49,823 bases of DNA, taken from NCBI GenBank assembly GCA_016235805.1, contig JACRIY010000012.1, forward strand, positions 1 to 49,823, given 5' to 3'. The DNA is from Rhodocyclales bacterium. GTDB taxonomy: Bacteria; Pseudomonadota; Gammaproteobacteria; Burkholderiales; Rhodocyclaceae. Of the stretch, positions 9,372 through 20,492 are shown piece by piece (within the stretch, counting starts at the first letter, position 1; the number at the start of each line of letters is the position of its first letter). The translations under genes and the position numbers were made by a program. The notes under the pieces were generated by a model. That model ran no database searches and was not told the DNA's origin. It was given only the letters and a program-made list of their open reading frames with translations.

Positions 9372-10376
9372 TCAGACGAAGGCGTCGCCTTCGCCGGCGC
9401 CTCCGAGCTGGATTTGTCCTTCTTCCGCAAGGCGGCGCGCGACCTTGAGGATTTCCTTCTGCTCGTTCTCCACTTCCGAAAGGCGCACCGGTCCTTTCGA
9501 TTCGAGGTCTTCCCGCAGCATTTCGGCGGCACGCTGCGACATGTTCTTGAATACCTTCTCGCGCAGTTCCGGCGAGGCGCCTTTCAGCGCGATGATCAGG
9601 GCATCGGATTGCACTTCGCGCAGAAGCAGTTGGATGCCGCGATCGTCGATGTCGAGCAGGTTCTCGAAGATGAACATCTCGTCGAGGATCTTCTGGGCCA
9701 GGTCGGGATCGTATTCCCGGACGTTGTCGATGATCGCCGTTTCGTTGGTCTGGCCGACGAAGTTGAGGATTTCCGCCGCATGCCGGATGCCGCCCATGGC
9801 GGTCTTCTTGATGTTGCCCGAGGCGCTGGAAAGGATGCGCGTCAGCGCCTCGTTCAGTTCCCGCAACGCCGACGGCTGCACGCCGTCCAGCGTCGCGATG
9901 CGCAGCAGGACATCGTTGCGCAGGCGGTCGGTGAACTGCTTGAGGATGTCGCCGGCATGGTCGAATTCGAGGTGGACCAGGATCGTGGCGATGATCTGGG
10001 GGTGCTCGTTGCGGATAAGGTCGGCCACGCTGGCGGCGTCCATCCATTTCAGGCCCTCGATGCCGGCGGTGTCGTTGCCGGACATGATGCGGCTGATGAG
10101 CGAGGCGGCGCGATCGTCCCCGAGCGCCTTGGTCAGCATGGCCTTGATGGTTTCGCTGTCGACGGACACCGGGCTTCCCCTGGAGGTCTGCTCGTTGAAC
10201 TCGTCGATCACCGATTCGACGCGCTCGCGTGCCACCTGTTTCAGGGCCGCCATCGCATGACCGAGCTTCTGCACTTCCTTGGGTCCCAGGTTCTTCAGGA
10301 CCTCGGCCGCTTCGTCCTTGCCCAGCGACAGCAGCAGGATGGCGCTTTTCTCGATGCCTTCGCTTTCAGTTACCAC
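9372..10376 (-). CDS. fliG: Flagellar motor switch protein FliG
   Basis: FliG joins the MS ring to the C ring and carries the torque-generating surface that meets the MotA stator. At 334 residues it has normal length. Visible hallmarks are the N-terminal FliF-binding helices (KSAILLLSLGKDEAAEVLKNL), the EHPQ motif at residues 124-127 in the middle domain (FliM contact) and the C-terminal charged torque helix region (ASPELREKVFKNMSQRAAEM). The start overlaps the end of fliF by eleven bases, so the two genes are co-transcribed and probably translationally coupled. Unusually, fliH, fliI and fliJ do not follow: the next gene is convergent and 24 bases away. The gene should belong to the class controlled by RpoN and FleR through the fliF promoter region. 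Confidence 0.98.
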   Translation of the reverse strand: MVTESEGIEKSAILLLSLGKDEAAEVLKNLGPKEVQKLGHAMAALKQVARERVESVIDEFNEQTSRGSPVSVDSETIKAMLTKALGDDRAASLISRIMSGNDTAGIEGLKWMDAASVADLIRNEHPQIIATILVHLEFDHAGDILKQFTDRLRNDVLLRIATLDGVQPSALRELNEALTRILSSASGNIKKTAMGGIRHAAEILNFVGQTNETAIIDNVREYDPDLAQKILDEMFIFENLLDIDDRGIQLLLREVQSDALIIALKGASPELREKVFKNMSQRAAEMLREDLESKGPVRLSEVENEQKEILKVARRLAEEGQIQLGGAGEGDAFV

Positions 10377-12009
10377 CGCTGCCTACCCAGTCCTTGATCA
10401 TGGCGGCGACGGCCTTCGGATCCTGCTTGGCCGTTTCGCGCGCCGCCGCCAGCTTGGTTTCATAGCTTTGCTGCGTGATTCCCGCTTCGTCATGGGCATG
10501 GACCGCGGCCTGATGGGCCGCCGCGCGTGCCGCCGCTTCGGCGAATTGTTGCAGCAGCGGCTTGATCACGCGCGTCCAGAGCCAGAAGACCAGGCCGAAG
10601 ACCAGGAGGTAACGGAGGCCATCAAGCACCATCGAGATCAGTTTGGCGTTCTCCCAGATCGGAGGTTCCGGCACGATCTCCTTCTCGATCACGGTGAACG
10701 GCGCGTTGGCGACATTGAGGGTGTCGCCGCGCTCCTTGTTGAACCCCATTGCTTCGCGCGCCAGGTCGTTGATGAGCTTCAGGTCGGCCTCGCCGAGCGG
10801 CTGCGGTTGCGGCTTGGCAGCCGCTGCGGCTCCGGTCTTGGGTGCCTCCGCGCGGAAATTGACCACCACCGCCACCGACAGCCGCCGAATGCTGCCGGGA
10901 ACGCCCTTGGTGTGGCGGACCGTCTTGTCGACCTCGTAGTTGATCGTCGAATTCTTGCTGAAGTTCTGCGAGGCCTGGGCCGAGGCGCCCAGCGCGCTGG
11001 CGGGCGGCGAACCGGCGGCGCCGATAGGTGCCGTGGCCGGCGCCGGCGGCTGGTTGCTCAGTGCGCCCGGGATTCCTGCGGCGGCGGGTGAGCCGCTGGC
11101 CGTTTCCTGGGTGAGTTGGCTGCGTATCGCCGTGCCCGGCGGCGGATTGGGTCGATAGGTTTCCGCGACCTGGTCGGTCTGCGAAAAGTCGACGTCGGCA
11201 GCCACCTGCGCGCGAACGTTGGTCGCGCCATAAATCGGCGCCAGGATCGCCTCGATGCGCTTTACATAGGTGGATTCGATGTCGCGCACGAAGCGTATCT
11301 GCGACGCGTCGAGGCCGGCATCGCGCAGGGGGTCCCGCTGCTGGGAAATGAGGTTGCCGTCCTGGTCGACCACGCTGACGTTGGCGGGGCTCAGTTGCGG
11401 CACGCTCGATGCGACCAGATTGACGATGCCCGCAACCTGTGCCGACTCCAGCCTGCGGCCAGGCGCCAGACTCACCAGCACCGAAGCGGACACTTTCTGG
11501 TCATCGCGCAGGAAGGCGGTCTGCTTGGGAATCGCCAGATGCACCCGGGCGCCCTTGACGACTGCCAGCGACTGGATCGAACGGGCCAGTTCGCCCTCGA
11601 GTCCGCGCTGGAAATTCACCTGCTCGGCGAACTGGCTGATGCCCATCTTCTGGTTTTCCAGCAGTTCGAAGCCGACCAGGCCGCCCTTGGGCAGACCCTG
11701 TGCGGCGAGCTTGAGGCGCGTGTCGTGCACCACGCCATGCGGTACCAGGATGGTATGGCCGCCGTCGCTGAATCGGTAGGGGATGTTCTGCTGTTGCAGG
11801 GAGGCAATGACCTGGCCACCGTCCTTTTCGTCGGGAATCGTAAACAGCACCGCGTAGGAGGGCTCCTTGGCCCACAGAATTCCGCCAACCAGCACCGCCA
11901 CCATCAGCGCGATGCTGGCCATGGTCAGCAGCTTCTGGCCGACGCCGAGGCGACCGAATGCCTCCAGCGAGATCGGAAACGATGTCCCAGCCATTGCGGT
12001 GTCTGCCAT
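10366..12009 (-). CDS. fliF: Flagellar MS-ring protein FliF
   Basis: FliF forms the MS ring in the inner membrane, the first assembled part of the flagellar basal body. The protein is 547 residues, as expected. The first transmembrane segment is at about 26-46 (LLTMASIALMVAVLVGGILW). The YscJ/FliF ring-building motifs follow (VLFTIPDEKDGGQVIASL, LKLAAQGLPKGGLVGFELL and the NFQRGLEGELARSI region). After a long Pro/Ala/Ser-rich periplasmic section the second transmembrane helix is at about 450 (YLLVFGLVFWLWTRVI). The C-terminal peptide (DPKAVAAMIKDWVGSG) is the FliG-binding end. It is the first gene of a two-gene fliFG unit, divergent from fleS across 172 bases. Confidence 0.98.
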   Translation of the reverse strand: MADTAMAGTSFPISLEAFGRLGVGQKLLTMASIALMVAVLVGGILWAKEPSYAVLFTIPDEKDGGQVIASLQQQNIPYRFSDGGHTILVPHGVVHDTRLKLAAQGLPKGGLVGFELLENQKMGISQFAEQVNFQRGLEGELARSIQSLAVVKGARVHLAIPKQTAFLRDDQKVSASVLVSLAPGRRLESAQVAGIVNLVASSVPQLSPANVSVVDQDGNLISQQRDPLRDAGLDASQIRFVRDIESTYVKRIEAILAPIYGATNVRAQVAADVDFSQTDQVAETYRPNPPPGTAIRSQLTQETASGSPAAAGIPGALSNQPPAPATAPIGAAGSPPASALGASAQASQNFSKNSTINYEVDKTVRHTKGVPGSIRRLSVAVVVNFRAEAPKTGAAAAAKPQPQPLGEADLKLINDLAREAMGFNKERGDTLNVANAPFTVIEKEIVPEPPIWENAKLISMVLDGLRYLLVFGLVFWLWTRVIKPLLQQFAEAAARAAAHQAAVHAHDEAGITQQSYETKLAAARETAKQDPKAVAAMIKDWVGSGGN

Positions 12010-12152
12010 TTTTTCCCGGTGGAGTCCTGTTTACAGTGTTGATTTCGGGGAAATTCCGCCCGCGTGCAGAGTATGGAGCGCCCCGGCAAGCCTGATTCCG
12101 GAAAGAAGCAGCCATTTTTGCCGGTATATCGGCTACCCATTTCCTTGTTTGC

Positions 12153-12169
12153 AGGCACCGATTCTGCCA
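12153..12169 (-). promoter_or_regulatory. Candidate sigma-54 promoter for fliF-fliG
   Basis: Read on the minus strand the sequence is TGGCAGAATCGGTGCCT, which keeps GG and GC at the correct ten-base separation and TGGCA of the -24 element. The -12 half is imperfect (GTGC for TTGC). Transcription would start near 12143 and leave a leader of about 135 bases. It lies in the divergent gap opposite fleS, next to the genes of a sigma-54 activator. Confidence 0.4.
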
Positions 12170-12181
12170 TCATCGGAACAC

Positions 12182-13368
12182 ATGTCCCACCCTCCCGTTC
12201 CCGCCCAGCCTGCCGCAGTTCCGGCGTCGTCCGCGCAGGTTGCGCCGGGCGAGGCATTACGCCTGACCGAGGCGTTTCGCATCTTCAGCCGCGCTTCCGA
12301 GGAACTTAGCGGTGCCTACAGCGAGTTGCAGGGGCAGATGGCGAGGCTCACGGAGGAACTGGCGGCGGCCAACGGCGCCTTGCGCCAGCAGTACCAGGAA
12401 AAGGCCGCACTGACAGAAAGGCTCAGCCTGCTGCTCGATGCGTTGCCGGCCGGGGTGGTGGTGCTGGATGACGCGGGCAGCGTGGTCCAGCTCAATTCCG
12501 CCGCAAGCGACTTCCTTGATGAGGCGCAGGTCGGGGCGAACTGGGCGGCGATCTACGGCAAGGCACTGGTGCCGGGTGATACGCCCGGCGAATTCCTCTG
12601 CGGCACCCGTCATCTGGCGGTCGACGTGACCCCGCTGGCGTCGTCCGGGGGACGCATTGTCCTGCTGCACGACATCACCGAAGCGCACCAGCTGAAGATC
12701 CAGGCCGAGCGCAACCAGCGGCTGGCCGCGATGGGCGAGATGGCCGCGCAACTGGCCCATCAGTTGCGCACGCCGCTGGCCGCGGCCCTCCTTTACGCGG
12801 GGAACCTGGAAAACACCGACCTGCCCGCGGCCACCAGCGTCGCCATCGCCCAGAAGACCGTCGGCCGCCTGAAACACATCGAGCGCCTGATCCAGGATAT
12901 GTTGCTGTTTGCGCGGGGCGAGGCGCTGGGACGCGAACGCATCCCCGTGGCCGAGCTGCTGGCGGAGTTGACGCAGAACGTCGAACCGCTGGTGCAGGGC
13001 AGTGGCGCGCAGTTTTTGGTCACCGACCGCAGCGGCGGTGGCCAGCTTACCGGCACCCGCAAGTCCCTGGTCAGCGCCCTGACCAGCCTGCTGGAAAATG
13101 CCCTGCAGGCCGTCGAAGGGGTCGATGCCGCACGCATCGAGCTTTCCGCCTCAGCCGCCGAAGGTGCCCTGCTTTTTGCCGTGCGCGACAATGGTCGCGG
13201 CATGGATGGCGCCACCGTCAGCCGCCTGTTCGAGCCCTTCTTCACCACGCGCGGCGAGGGTACCGGCCTCGGTCTCGCCATTGCCCGCGGCGTGGTCCGC
13301 GCCCACGGCGGCAGTATCGATGTCCGCTCCAGCCTCGGCTCCGGGGCCGAATTCATTGTCAGCCTGCC

Positions 13369-13384
<16 letters not shown>
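12182..13384 (+). CDS. fleS: Flagellar two-component sensor histidine kinase (FleS/FlrB type)
   Basis: FleS-type kinases phosphorylate FleR and so switch on the RpoN-dependent middle flagellar genes. From ATG 12182 the protein has 400 residues; the frame can be extended upstream but only into the fliF promoter region. It is cytosolic, without membrane segments. An N-terminal coiled coil (LTEELAAANGALRQQYQEKA) leads to a PAS domain (LDALPAGVVVLDDAGSVVQLN). The dimerisation helix carries the phospho-accepting histidine H193 in AQLAHQLRTPL. The ATPase domain has LLENALQAV (N box), RDNGRGM (G1), and GTGLGLAI (G2). It overlaps fleR by 16 bases, so both are made together. No signal domain for an outside ligand is present, as expected for a kinase that senses basal-body assembly. 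Confidence 0.92.
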
Positions 13385-14754
<1,370 letters not shown>

Positions 14755-14768
14755 GCTGGATTCTCATT

Positions 14769-14784
14769 TGGCACGAAGATTGCT
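14769..14784 (+). promoter_or_regulatory. Sigma-54 promoter of fliE
   Basis: The sequence TGGCACGAAGATTGCT matches the RpoN consensus TGGCAC-N5-TTGCW at every defined position, with GG and GC ten bases apart. It lies 37 bases before the fliE ATG, giving a start of transcription near 14795 and a leader that holds the AAGG ribosome site at 14816. It stands directly after the gene for the cognate sigma-54 activator. Confidence 0.9.
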
Positions 14785-14821
14785 CATTGCCTGCTGAAGA
14801 ACACCAAGCGGATTTAAGGCC

Positions 14822-15148
14822 ATGACCATCGATACACGACAACTCGACCAGATGCTTTCCGAACTGCGCGCCGCGTCGGCGCTGACCAGCGGCAAGAGTT
14901 CCGGCACGTCGGTGCCGACGGGAGGGCCGGATTTCGCGCAGGTGCTGAAAAGTACGATCGACGATGTCAGCGCCGCACAGGCGGACGCGCGCAAGATGGC
15001 CGAGGATTTTTCCAGCGGCCAGAGCGACGTCAATCTGCAGGACGTGATGATCAACCTGCAGAAGGCCAGCCTGTCCTTCCAGCAGATGGTGCAGGTGCGC
15101 AACCGGCTGGTGACGGCCTATCACGACATCATGAACATCCAGGTCTGA
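14822..15148 (+). CDS. fliE: Flagellar hook-basal body protein FliE
   Basis: FliE is the small rod protein that joins the MS ring to the proximal rod and is needed to open the flagellar export gate. The 108-residue length is typical. The C-terminal signature is clear: DVNLQDVMINLQKASLSFQQ and QMVQVRNRLVTAYHDIM. An N-terminal Ser/Thr/Gly-rich segment is variable in the family. Unlike the usual fliE-fliF-fliG-fliH arrangement, fliE here is a single gene behind its own sigma-54 promoter, on the other strand from fliFG and separated from it by fleSR. The next gene downstream is not flagellar. Confidence 0.96.
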   Translation: MTIDTRQLDQMLSELRAASALTSGKSSGTSVPTGGPDFAQVLKSTIDDVSAAQADARKMAEDFSSGQSDVNLQDVMINLQKASLSFQQMVQVRNRLVTAYHDIMNIQV

Positions 15149-15381
15149 TTTCCGGCGATCGTCGAATCCGGCCGGAACTTCGGCATGGCTGCGACCATGC
15201 GCCAGTTAAAGCTTGACGGCATGCTGCCGTTAATGCTGTCAGGAGGGCCGGGGACGCGTCGGGCTCGAACATGTCGTGGCCACCCGGAAGTCCCGCATTG
15301 CGCTTGCCGCGTCTGGCGCGGTTGGCAGGGAATCGCGCCTGCTCGGCGCTGCTTGGGTAGTCGAAGACTTTAAGGGAAATC

Positions 15382-16914
15382 ATGCCTGCATCGTGCATGC
15401 GGAAATTCGCGGGTCTGCTGGCGCTTGCCGGCGCCTGTCAGGGAACCGCTCTTGCCAGCCAATGGCAGGGCGTCATTTCCGGTCGCAACGAGACCATCGA
15501 GATCGACCGGGCGAGCGTCATGCCTGCAGCCGGTGGTGCAACGGCCTGGAGCCGCATCATTCTCGACCGCGCGGTAAAGGATCCGGGCGGCAACTATGAC
15601 GCCATCCACGCGCTCAACCTTTACGATTGCAAGTCGCGGCGGTTTACCACCCAGCGTCGTGCCTACTTCAACGGCGATACCCAGGTTCGTGAGGAGGAGG
15701 TCGCGCGGCAGCGTGCCAATGCGGTGGCCGTGGGCAGCATCGACGAGCGGTTGTTCAATGTCGCCTGTCGAGCCGTCGTGGCCGGCAAGCCCGCACTGCC
15801 GTTCGAATCGACCGGCAAGGCGGGCACGGAAACGCAGACCGGCGAGCGTCCCGTGGCGATGCACGCCGACATGCGGGCCCTTGCGCCGGATTCGGCGGCG
15901 AGGCCGTCGTTGATGCCTGTGGCCGATACGACGCCGGTGGTTCCGGCCGAAAAGCCGAAGTTGATCGTGCTGCCTCCGATCGACAAGGCGGCGGCGGCCC
16001 AGGCTGCTGCAGCGGTTGGACAACGACCGCCGGCAGTTCCGGCGACGACGGGGGGCGCGCCAGGCCCTGCCGGCAAAATGGCCGCGCCGAGCGCACCGGC
16101 AAGCGGAGCGGTGGAAAGTCCCGCCGACAAGCGCCGGCGCGAATTGCACTACGCCAACTCCGGGCCGCCGCGCGCCGTGCGCAAGAAAGCAAGCGCCGAG
16201 CCGTCCGCTGCGGTCGAATCGCAGAAGCCTGCCATGCGCGACATCCCATGGTCGTACGAGGGCGACGGCGGCCCAGCCAACTGGGGCAAGCTTCGCGCCG
16301 ACTACGCGACCTGCGCCACCGGCAAGCGCCAGTCGCCGATCGACATTCGCGAGGGAATCCGGGTCAACCTGGAACCGATAAAGTTCGAATACGTGCGCAC
16401 GCAGTTCCGAATCGTGGATACGGGCCATGCGGTTCAGGTCAATGTCGGCGCCGGGCTCGGGCTGCGGGTGATGGGCAAACGCTTCGAGTTGTCGCATCTG
16501 GAGTTTCGCCGGCCCGCGGAAGAGCGGGTCAATGGCCGCAGTTATGACATGTCGGTGCATCTGGTGCACCGGAGCGACGATGGCCAGATTGCGGTAGTCG
16601 CGGTACTGCTGGAAAAGGGCGCCGAGCATCCGTTGATCCAGACCCTGTGGGACAACCTGCCGCTGGAGCGTGACGTCGAAGTCGCGCCCGAAGCGGCCAT
16701 CGATCTCAATGTGCTGCTGCCGGAAAACCGTGCCTACTGGACCTACATGGGATCATTGACGACGCCGCCGTGCACCGAAGGCGTGCTCTGGATGGTGCTG
16801 AAGCAGCCGGTCCAGGTCGCGGCGGACCAAGTCGCCATCTTCTCCCGAGTCTTCCGCAGCAACGCCCGTCCGGTGCAGGCCGCCAATGGGCGCCTGGTCA
16901 AGGAGTCCCGCTAG
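15382..16914 (+). CDS. Adhesin-E-like domain fused to a carbonic-anhydrase-like domain lacking zinc ligands
   Basis: The protein has 510 residues. The ATG start is preceded by AAGGGAA at a good distance and gives a signal peptide (FAGLLALAGACQGTALAS). Residues of about 25-135 resemble the surface-adhesin protein E family (WQGVISGRNETIEID, YDCKSRRF, two cysteines). An Ala/Pro-rich linker follows. Residues of about 285-510 are an alpha-carbonic anhydrase domain: GKRQSPIDI, DTGHAVQV, LLPENRAYWTYMGSLTTPPC. However, the zinc motif FHFHTPSE of the family is replaced here by LEFRRPAE, so two of the three zinc histidines are E374 and R376. Only the third, H393 in SVHLVH, remains. The proton-shuttle-like histidine and the TTPP threonine are kept. 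The fold is therefore probably kept without normal hydratase activity, as in carbonic-anhydrase-related proteins. The role is likely binding or structural in the periplasm or at the surface. Confidence 0.88.
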   Translation: MPASCMRKFAGLLALAGACQGTALASQWQGVISGRNETIEIDRASVMPAAGGATAWSRIILDRAVKDPGGNYDAIHALNLYDCKSRRFTTQRRAYFNGDTQVREEEVARQRANAVAVGSIDERLFNVACRAVVAGKPALPFESTGKAGTETQTGERPVAMHADMRALAPDSAARPSLMPVADTTPVVPAEKPKLIVLPPIDKAAAAQAAAAVGQRPPAVPATTGGAPGPAGKMAAPSAPASGAVESPADKRRRELHYANSGPPRAVRKKASAEPSAAVESQKPAMRDIPWSYEGDGGPANWGKLRADYATCATGKRQSPIDIREGIRVNLEPIKFEYVRTQFRIVDTGHAVQVNVGAGLGLRVMGKRFELSHLEFRRPAEERVNGRSYDMSVHLVHRSDDGQIAVVAVLLEKGAEHPLIQTLWDNLPLERDVEVAPEAAIDLNVLLPENRAYWTYMGSLTTPPCTEGVLWMVLKQPVQVAADQVAIFSRVFRSNARPVQAANGRLVKESR

Positions 16915-16931
16915 GATTTCGGCTTGGCCGC

Positions 16932-19900
16932 TTAGCCGGCGATGCCCGGGTTGGTATCGGGAAGCGCCTGGCGCAGTTCGTCGACCAGGGTGGCCATCTT
17001 GTCGATCAGCGTGTTGCAGCGTGAATCGATCGCGGCTCGGTCCGAGCGTTCCCGTAGCGCTTCGTGCAAGGATGCTGCCGCGGCGGCCACCGGCCGGGCG
17101 CCGATGGTGCCGGCTGCACCCTTGAGCGTGTGGGCCAGTTGCTTCATCGCGTCGAGGTCGTCGCCGGCCAGTGCGGCGCGCAGCTGGACAATGTCGTCGG
17201 CATGGGTCTCGGCGAACAGGCCCAGCATTTTCGCGTGCTTCGTCGCATTGCCGCGCACCAGGGCCAAGCCGTGCGCGACGTCGAGTCCGCTGACCTGCGC
17301 CAACCGGCGGCTCCAGGCCAGCGCGTCATCTTGCGCCACCGTTGCGGTGGCTGGAGCCGCAGGTGCCGGGGTCGGTGCCGGCGCCGGCACCTGCGGCTCA
17401 CTCGAGGTTTTCGGCAGCCACTTCAGCAGGGCGGCATAAAGATCGTCGGGGTTTACGGGTTTGGCGACAAAGTCGTCCATGCCGGCATCGGCGCAGGAGC
17501 GACGGTCTTCCTCGAAGGCGTTTGCCGTCATGGCAAGGATCGGCGTGCCGGCGCGTTCCGGCAGGGCGCGGATCAGGCGGGTGGCTTCGATGCCGTCCAT
17601 GCGCGGCATCTGCATGTCCATCAGTATCAGTGCATACGGGGCGGCACGGACCTTTTCAACGGCCTCGAGGCCGTCGACGGCGACGTCGACGGCCAGCCCC
17701 GCGCCGTGAAGCAGTTCCATCGCCACTTCCCGGTTGATCGCATTGTCCTCGGCCAGCAGCAGGCGGGCGCCGCCATGTCGCCGGCGCAGTTCGATCTCGA
17801 TGTTTTCGACCTGGGGAATTGCGGATGACGGCATGATGCCGCGTCCGCGCTGCAAACGTGCGGTGAACCAGAAGGTGCTGCCCACGCCTGCCGTGCTGTC
17901 AGCGCCGACTTTGCCGCCCATCAATTCCGTCAGGCGCCTGGTGATCACCAGGCCGAGTCCGGTGCCACCGAACTTGCGGGTGGTCGAGGCATCGCCCTGT
18001 TCGAACGCATGGAACAGGCTCGCCATTTTTTCCGGCGCGATACCGATGCCGGTGTCCTCGACTTCGAAGCGCAGCAGCAATTCGTCGCCCGAATCTTCCA
18101 GCAGCCGGGCGCGCAGGGTGACGCCGCCGCGTTCGGTGAATTTGATGGCGTTGCCGGCGTAATTGAGCAGCGCCTGGCGCAGGCGCGTCGGATCGCCACG
18201 CAGCCATACCGGAACCCCTTCGGCATCGATCGATATCTCAAGACCCTTGCGGCGCGCGCGATCCGAAATCAGCGAGCGCACCTGGTCGAGCACCGACGAC
18301 AGCGGGAAGTCGGCGTGCTCCAGCGTCAGCTTTCCGGCCTCGATCTTGGAAATGTCCAGGATGTCGTTGATGACGGCCAGCAGGTGGTTCGCGGTGACAT
18401 CGATCTTGCCCAGCCTGTCGGCCTGCTCGGGCGTCGGGTTCGCCCGGCGCAGGATGTGGGTCAGGCCGATGATGGCGTTCATCGGCGTCCGGATCTCGTG
18501 GCTCATGTTGGCCAGGAACACGCTCTTGGCCATGTTGGCGGTGGCCGCCGCCTGCATGGCATTCGCCAGTTCGGTGGTGCGTTCCGCGACCCGCGCTTCG
18601 AGCCGGTCGTTCAGTTCGCGCATGGCAAGTTCCGCGCGCTTGACTTCGGTGATGTCGCGCACGATTCCGATGACGCCGATCACGGCGCCGCGCGAATCGC
18701 ACAGAGGGGAGGTCAGGTCGGAAGCCCATCCGTTGCGGCAGGCGTCTCCGACTTCAAAGCGGAATTCCACCTGGCCGGGATGCTCGCCGTTCAGCGCGCG
18801 CTTGAGGCGGGGCATGACTTTGTCTTCGGTGAGGAAGGGGAACACTTCGTGCGGAAACCGGCCGAGCACTTTTTCCGCCGCGATGCCGCTGATCTTTTCC
18901 ATGAACGGGTTCCACACCTTGAAGCGCAGGTCGGGGCCATAGACGATGATTCCCTCCTGGGCGCCGGCAATGATCTGCCGGTTCAACTGGTTGGACTCCT
19001 GGAGGGCCAGTTCGGTCTTGCGGCTTTCGGTGATGTCCTTGACCATGCCGCGCAGTCGCAGGATGCGACCTTCCGCGCCGTACTCGAGGCCGCCATAGCC
19101 CTGCACCCAGCGTTCGCCCTCGGTGCCCTGGCGCACGATGCGGAAGGCCATGTCGAACGGCTTGCCCAACCCCAACACGTCATCCTTGATGTGGTCGACC
19201 ACTTTCAGACGGTCTTCGGGATGGATCAGGGCCGCCCAGCCGTCTATCGAACGGTCGTAGTGTTCGTCGATGCCGAAGATCCGGTCGAAGACCGGCGAAC
19301 TAGTCCAGCGAGTCGTATCGGCGTCGATCGCATAGCTGCCGAGTCCCGCGATGCTCTGCGATTCGCTGAGCAGGCGTTCGCTTTCCTGCAGTTCCCCTTC
19401 GCGCTGCGCGACGATGCCCAGCAGCCGGTTGAATCCGCCGATAAGGTCGCCGATCTCGTCGCGGCGGGAAATGGCCAGCGGCGTGTGCGGAGTCGGCGAT
19501 TCCGACATGGCGCCAAGGGTGCGAGCGGCTTCGCTCATCGGCGCCAACTGGCGTCTGAGCATCCACCAGATCAATCCGCCCGCAAGCAGGGTGAGGAAGA
19601 TCGCAGCGATCAGCATGCGTTGTTCCATGGCGCGAATCGGCGCGAAGGCTTCCTCCGTCGGCAGCAAGGCGGCGAGGTACCAGCCCGGGGTCGAGATCGC
19701 CTTGGCCGACGCCAGAACTTCAACGCCCAGCGGATTCACGAAATGCGCCGAGCCCTCCTGTCCGGCGATAAATCTGTCCAGTGCCGGGATCGTCCCGGCG
19801 GCCGGCAGCGTCTCCATGATCCGGGATTTATCGGTGGCGGTGACCACCAGCCGCTCTCGCGGCGATACGAGCAGATAGCCACCGGTGCGGCCCTGGCGGT

Positions 19901-20492
19901 TCTGTACCAGCCGGTCGAGAAAATTCGGCAGACCCAGGTTGATCACGCCCACCAGCGCTCCGGTCACTTCGCCACCCGTGCCATGGATCGGCACCCCGAT
20001 TCCGAACACGGGTGCCTGAAGCTTCTTGCCCATCGTCGGATTGCCGATCGTGGCACGGCCATTCCTGAGAGCGGCGATTACGACATCCACATCCATGTAG
20101 TTGATGCCGACCCGTCCCGCCGACATGGGCAGTTCGGCAATCGCGGTGCCATCCTGGCGATAGACGATGATCCCGCCATTGAACATGCGTTGCAGGTTGG
20201 GACGCCGGGCGAGGAAGATGTTCACGGCATCCGCCCCCTCGGTCAGATAGGGAGCTGCGACCTTGGCGTTTTCCTGAAGCAGGTTTAAACGGTCGGACAG
20301 TTCATGGTCGATCTCGCTGGCGACCAGGGCCACGGTGGATAGCTGCTGGTCGCCAAGCAGTCTTTCCATGTCAATGCGCAAGGCGTTGCTGGCGAAAAGC
20401 GTCAGCGACCAGACACCGACAAGAAAAATTGCCTGGGTGAATAGAATCACTCGTGCCTTGAGTGACCATCCGTGCATGAAGTTCCAGTTCAC
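16932..20492 (-). CDS. Hybrid sensor histidine kinase: Cache-HAMP-PAS-PAS-HisKA-HATPase-REC-HPt
   Basis: This 1186-residue membrane kinase relays a signal His-Asp-His inside one chain. A transmembrane helix at about 15-35 ([20 protein letters not shown]) starts a periplasmic double-Cache-like region to about 295. The second helix ([20 protein letters not shown]) is followed by HAMP ([16 protein letters not shown]) and PAS/PAC domains ending in VKDITESRK and VRDITEVKR. The kinase core holds H665 ([11 protein letters not shown]), [16 protein letters not shown] and GTGLGLV. The receiver phosphorylation site is D959 ([13 protein letters not shown]) and the C-terminal HPt histidine is H1121 ([10 protein letters not shown]). 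ATG at codon 6 is an alternative start. It is a single gene convergent with the carbonic-anhydrase-like gene. Its core is very close to the kinase at 39894-44585. No output regulator is adjacent, so the target is unknown. Confidence 0.95.
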   Translation of the reverse strand: MNWNFMHGWSLKARVILFTQAIFLVGVWSLTLFASNALRIDMERLLGDQQLSTVALVASEIDHELSDRLNLLQENAKVAAPYLTEGADAVNIFLARRPNLQRMFNGGIIVYRQDGTAIAELPMSAGRVGINYMDVDVVIAALRNGRATIGNPTMGKKLQAPVFGIGVPIHGTGGEVTGALVGVINLGLPNFLDRLVQNRQGRTGGYLLVSPRERLVVTATDKSRIMETLPAAGTIPALDRFIAGQEGSAHFVNPLGVEVLASAKAISTPGWYLAALLPTEEAFAPIRAMEQRMLIAAIFLTLLAGGLIWWMLRRQLAPMSEAARTLGAMSESPTPHTPLAISRRDEIGDLIGGFNRLLGIVAQREGELQESERLLSESQSIAGLGSYAIDADTTRWTSSPVFDRIFGIDEHYDRSIDGWAALIHPEDRLKVVDHIKDDVLGLGKPFDMAFRIVRQGTEGERWVQGYGGLEYGAEGRILRLRGMVKDITESRKTELALQESNQLNRQIIAGAQEGIIVYGPDLRFKVWNPFMEKISGIAAEKVLGRFPHEVFPFLTEDKVMPRLKRALNGEHPGQVEFRFEVGDACRNGWASDLTSPLCDSRGAVIGVIGIVRDITEVKRAELAMRELNDRLEARVAERTTELANAMQAAATANMAKSVFLANMSHEIRTPMNAIIGLTHILRRANPTPEQADRLGKIDVTANHLLAVINDILDISKIEAGKLTLEHADFPLSSVLDQVRSLISDRARRKGLEISIDAEGVPVWLRGDPTRLRQALLNYAGNAIKFTERGGVTLRARLLEDSGDELLLRFEVEDTGIGIAPEKMASLFHAFEQGDASTTRKFGGTGLGLVITRRLTELMGGKVGADSTAGVGSTFWFTARLQRGRGIMPSSAIPQVENIEIELRRRHGGARLLLAEDNAINREVAMELLHGAGLAVDVAVDGLEAVEKVRAAPYALILMDMQMPRMDGIEATRLIRALPERAGTPILAMTANAFEEDRRSCADAGMDDFVAKPVNPDDLYAALLKWLPKTSSEPQVPAPAPTPAPAAPATATVAQDDALAWSRRLAQVSGLDVAHGLALVRGNATKHAKMLGLFAETHADDIVQLRAALAGDDLDAMKQLAHTLKGAAGTIGARPVAAAAASLHEALRERSDRAAIDSRCNTLIDKMATLVDELRQALPDTNPGIAG
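17887..17913 (-). repeat. Dispersed 25-bp motif, copy C (in hybrid kinase ATPase domain)
   Basis: On the minus strand this reads CAAAGTCGGCGCTGACAGCA then CGGCAGG. It encodes KVGADSTAG just before the conserved GSTFWF of the ATPase domain. Because the protein segment is a normal part of the family, this copy may be chance similarity rather than a true member of the repeat. Confidence 0.25.

Noticed and set aside
9370..9400. Inverted repeat CGAAGGCG-T-CGCCTTCG as terminator between the coiled-coil gene and fliG
   Set aside because: It lies within the fliG 3' coding end (GEGDAFV), has a one-base loop and no U-run.
11867..12181. Longer N-terminus of FleS overlapping fliF
   Set aside because: It would run opposite fliF and through the divergent promoter gap, and adds no family sequence.
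18009..20288. A 759-codon plus-strand frame opposite the hybrid kinase
   Set aside because: It mirrors the kinase coding pattern and shows no domain of its own, while the minus strand encodes an unmistakable kinase.
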